In this document: positions 5,368 through 5,825 of the stretch, piece by piece | Layout: the number at the start of each line of letters is the position of its first letter | Position numbering within the stretch: the first letter of the stretch is position 1 | Source: Candidatus Elusimicrobium euhamitermitis | GTDB lineage: Bacteria > Elusimicrobiota > Elusimicrobia > Elusimicrobiales > Elusimicrobiaceae | Direction: 5' to 3' | Assembly (NCBI GenBank): GCA_031254225.1 | Contig: JAIRUU010000127.1 | Span: 1-5,825 of the forward strand | Length of the DNA stretch: 5,825 nt | The notes under the pieces: generated by a model | The model's input: the letters and a program-made list of their open reading frames with translations, nothing else | What the model was told of the DNA's origin: nothing | Database searches by the model: none | Position numbers and translations under genes: made by a program

Positions 5368-5825
5368 ATGTCAAACAGAAATTTGGAACCCGTAGCCGTA
5401 GTAGGTATAGGCGCTATCATGCCGGAAGCGCTTAACAAGGACATTTTTTGGCAAAACATTATAAGCGGCAAAAACTGCATAACCGAAGTATCTAAAGAAA
5501 CCCACTGGGATCCGGACCTTTTTTACAGTCCGGACCATAACGCGCCGGATAAAACCTATTCCAAAATAGGCGGTTTTATACGCGGCTTTAAATTTGATTC
5601 CCTTAAATACAGAATACCGCCGCAGGTGGCCAAACAGATGGACATGGTGCAGTGCCTTGCCGTTGAAGCCGCGGCCATGGCGCTTAAAGACAGCGGTTAT
5701 GACGCTAAAGAATTTGACCGTACGCGCACAGCCGTTATAATAGGCAACGCTATGGGCGGGATGAAAGGAGAAATGTCCAACACCCGCGCCAATGCCCCGT
5801 TTTTTAATGAAATCATAAAAAAAAC
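5368..5825 (+). CDS. PfaA-like polyketide/PUFA synthase, N-terminal ketosynthase domain (cut by window edge)
   Basis: 152 codons are visible and the frame is open to the right edge. After MSNRNLEPVAVVGIGAIMPE comes a beta-ketoacyl synthase N-terminal domain: the V-V-G-I-G-A strand-turn (11-16), FWQNIISGKNCITEV (27-41), WDPDLFYSPDHNAPDKTYSK (47-66) then IGGFI, and IPPQVAKQMDMVQCLAVEAA (83-102). The D-P-D-H-x-A-P-D-K-T-Y-S-K-I-G-G pattern is what I know from PfaA, the first subunit of polyunsaturated fatty acid synthases and related secondary lipid synthases, rather than from FabF or ordinary modular PKS. The domain would condense acyl and malonyl-ACP units, but the active-site Cys and the two His lie beyond the window, as would any acyltransferase, tandem ACP or ketoreductase domains. 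PfaA proteins usually exceed 1,000 residues. It starts a new plus-strand unit, with its own promoter and a probable operator. A heterocyst-glycolipid-type or other lipid product is also possible. Confidence 0.85.
   Translation, partial: MSNRNLEPVAVVGIGAIMPEALNKDIFWQNIISGKNCITEVSKETHWDPDLFYSPDHNAPDKTYSKIGGFIRGFKFDSLKYRIPPQVAKQMDMVQCLAVEAAAMALKDSGYDAKEFDRTRTAVIIGNAMGGMKGEMSNTRANAPFFNEIIKK

Overview
The window is dense bacterial protein-coding DNA with no RNA gene, mobile element or CRISPR array. Proteins and spacers combine AT-rich stretches with GCG/GGC/CGC-rich codons. Together with the gene types, this suggests a member of the Elusimicrobiota (Elusimicrobium-like) or a similar anaerobic gut lineage. 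That placement rests on general resemblance only and is moderate to low confidence; nothing in the window is a taxonomic marker.

Layout, left to right. The left edge holds the N-terminal two thirds of a small tandem-ACT-domain protein on the minus strand (start at 283). A 69-bp divergent spacer follows, with -10 boxes on both strands and an AT-rich near-palindrome that ends just before the next start codon. Two plus-strand genes come next, separated by one base. The first encodes a 542-residue membrane protein of unknown function: signal peptide, exported domain, three membrane helices and a C-terminal beta-rich domain that may be LURP-one/scramblase-like. The second encodes a secreted trypsin-like serine protease of 227 residues. 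A convergent junction of only 5 bp separates this pair from a minus-strand operon: a PTS EIIA (PtsN/fructose-type) gene starting at 5178, whose stop codon overlaps the start of a 679-residue APC-superfamily permease with a C-terminal universal-stress-protein-like domain. A 189-bp spacer (5179-5367) carries the EIIA promoter and an operator-like inverted repeat. At the right edge is the first 152 residues of a large beta-ketoacyl-synthase enzyme of the PfaA/PUFA-synthase (secondary lipid synthase) type.

How the genes may work together. The EIIA and permease form a translationally coupled pair, consistent with transport being tuned by a phosphorylatable EIIA and by nucleotide or stress sensing through the Usp-like tail. 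The membrane protein and protease form a second coupled pair, plausibly an envelope sensing or processing unit, although no substrate can be named. The ketosynthase gene has its own promoter and probable operator and likely opens a lipid or polyketide synthase cluster continuing to the right.

A recurring theme is the mode of translation start. Two genes have a clear Shine-Dalgarno (the ACT protein and the ketosynthase). Two have none and sit 6-7 bases after a TATAAT box, which suggests leaderless mRNAs. Two are started by stop/start coupling.
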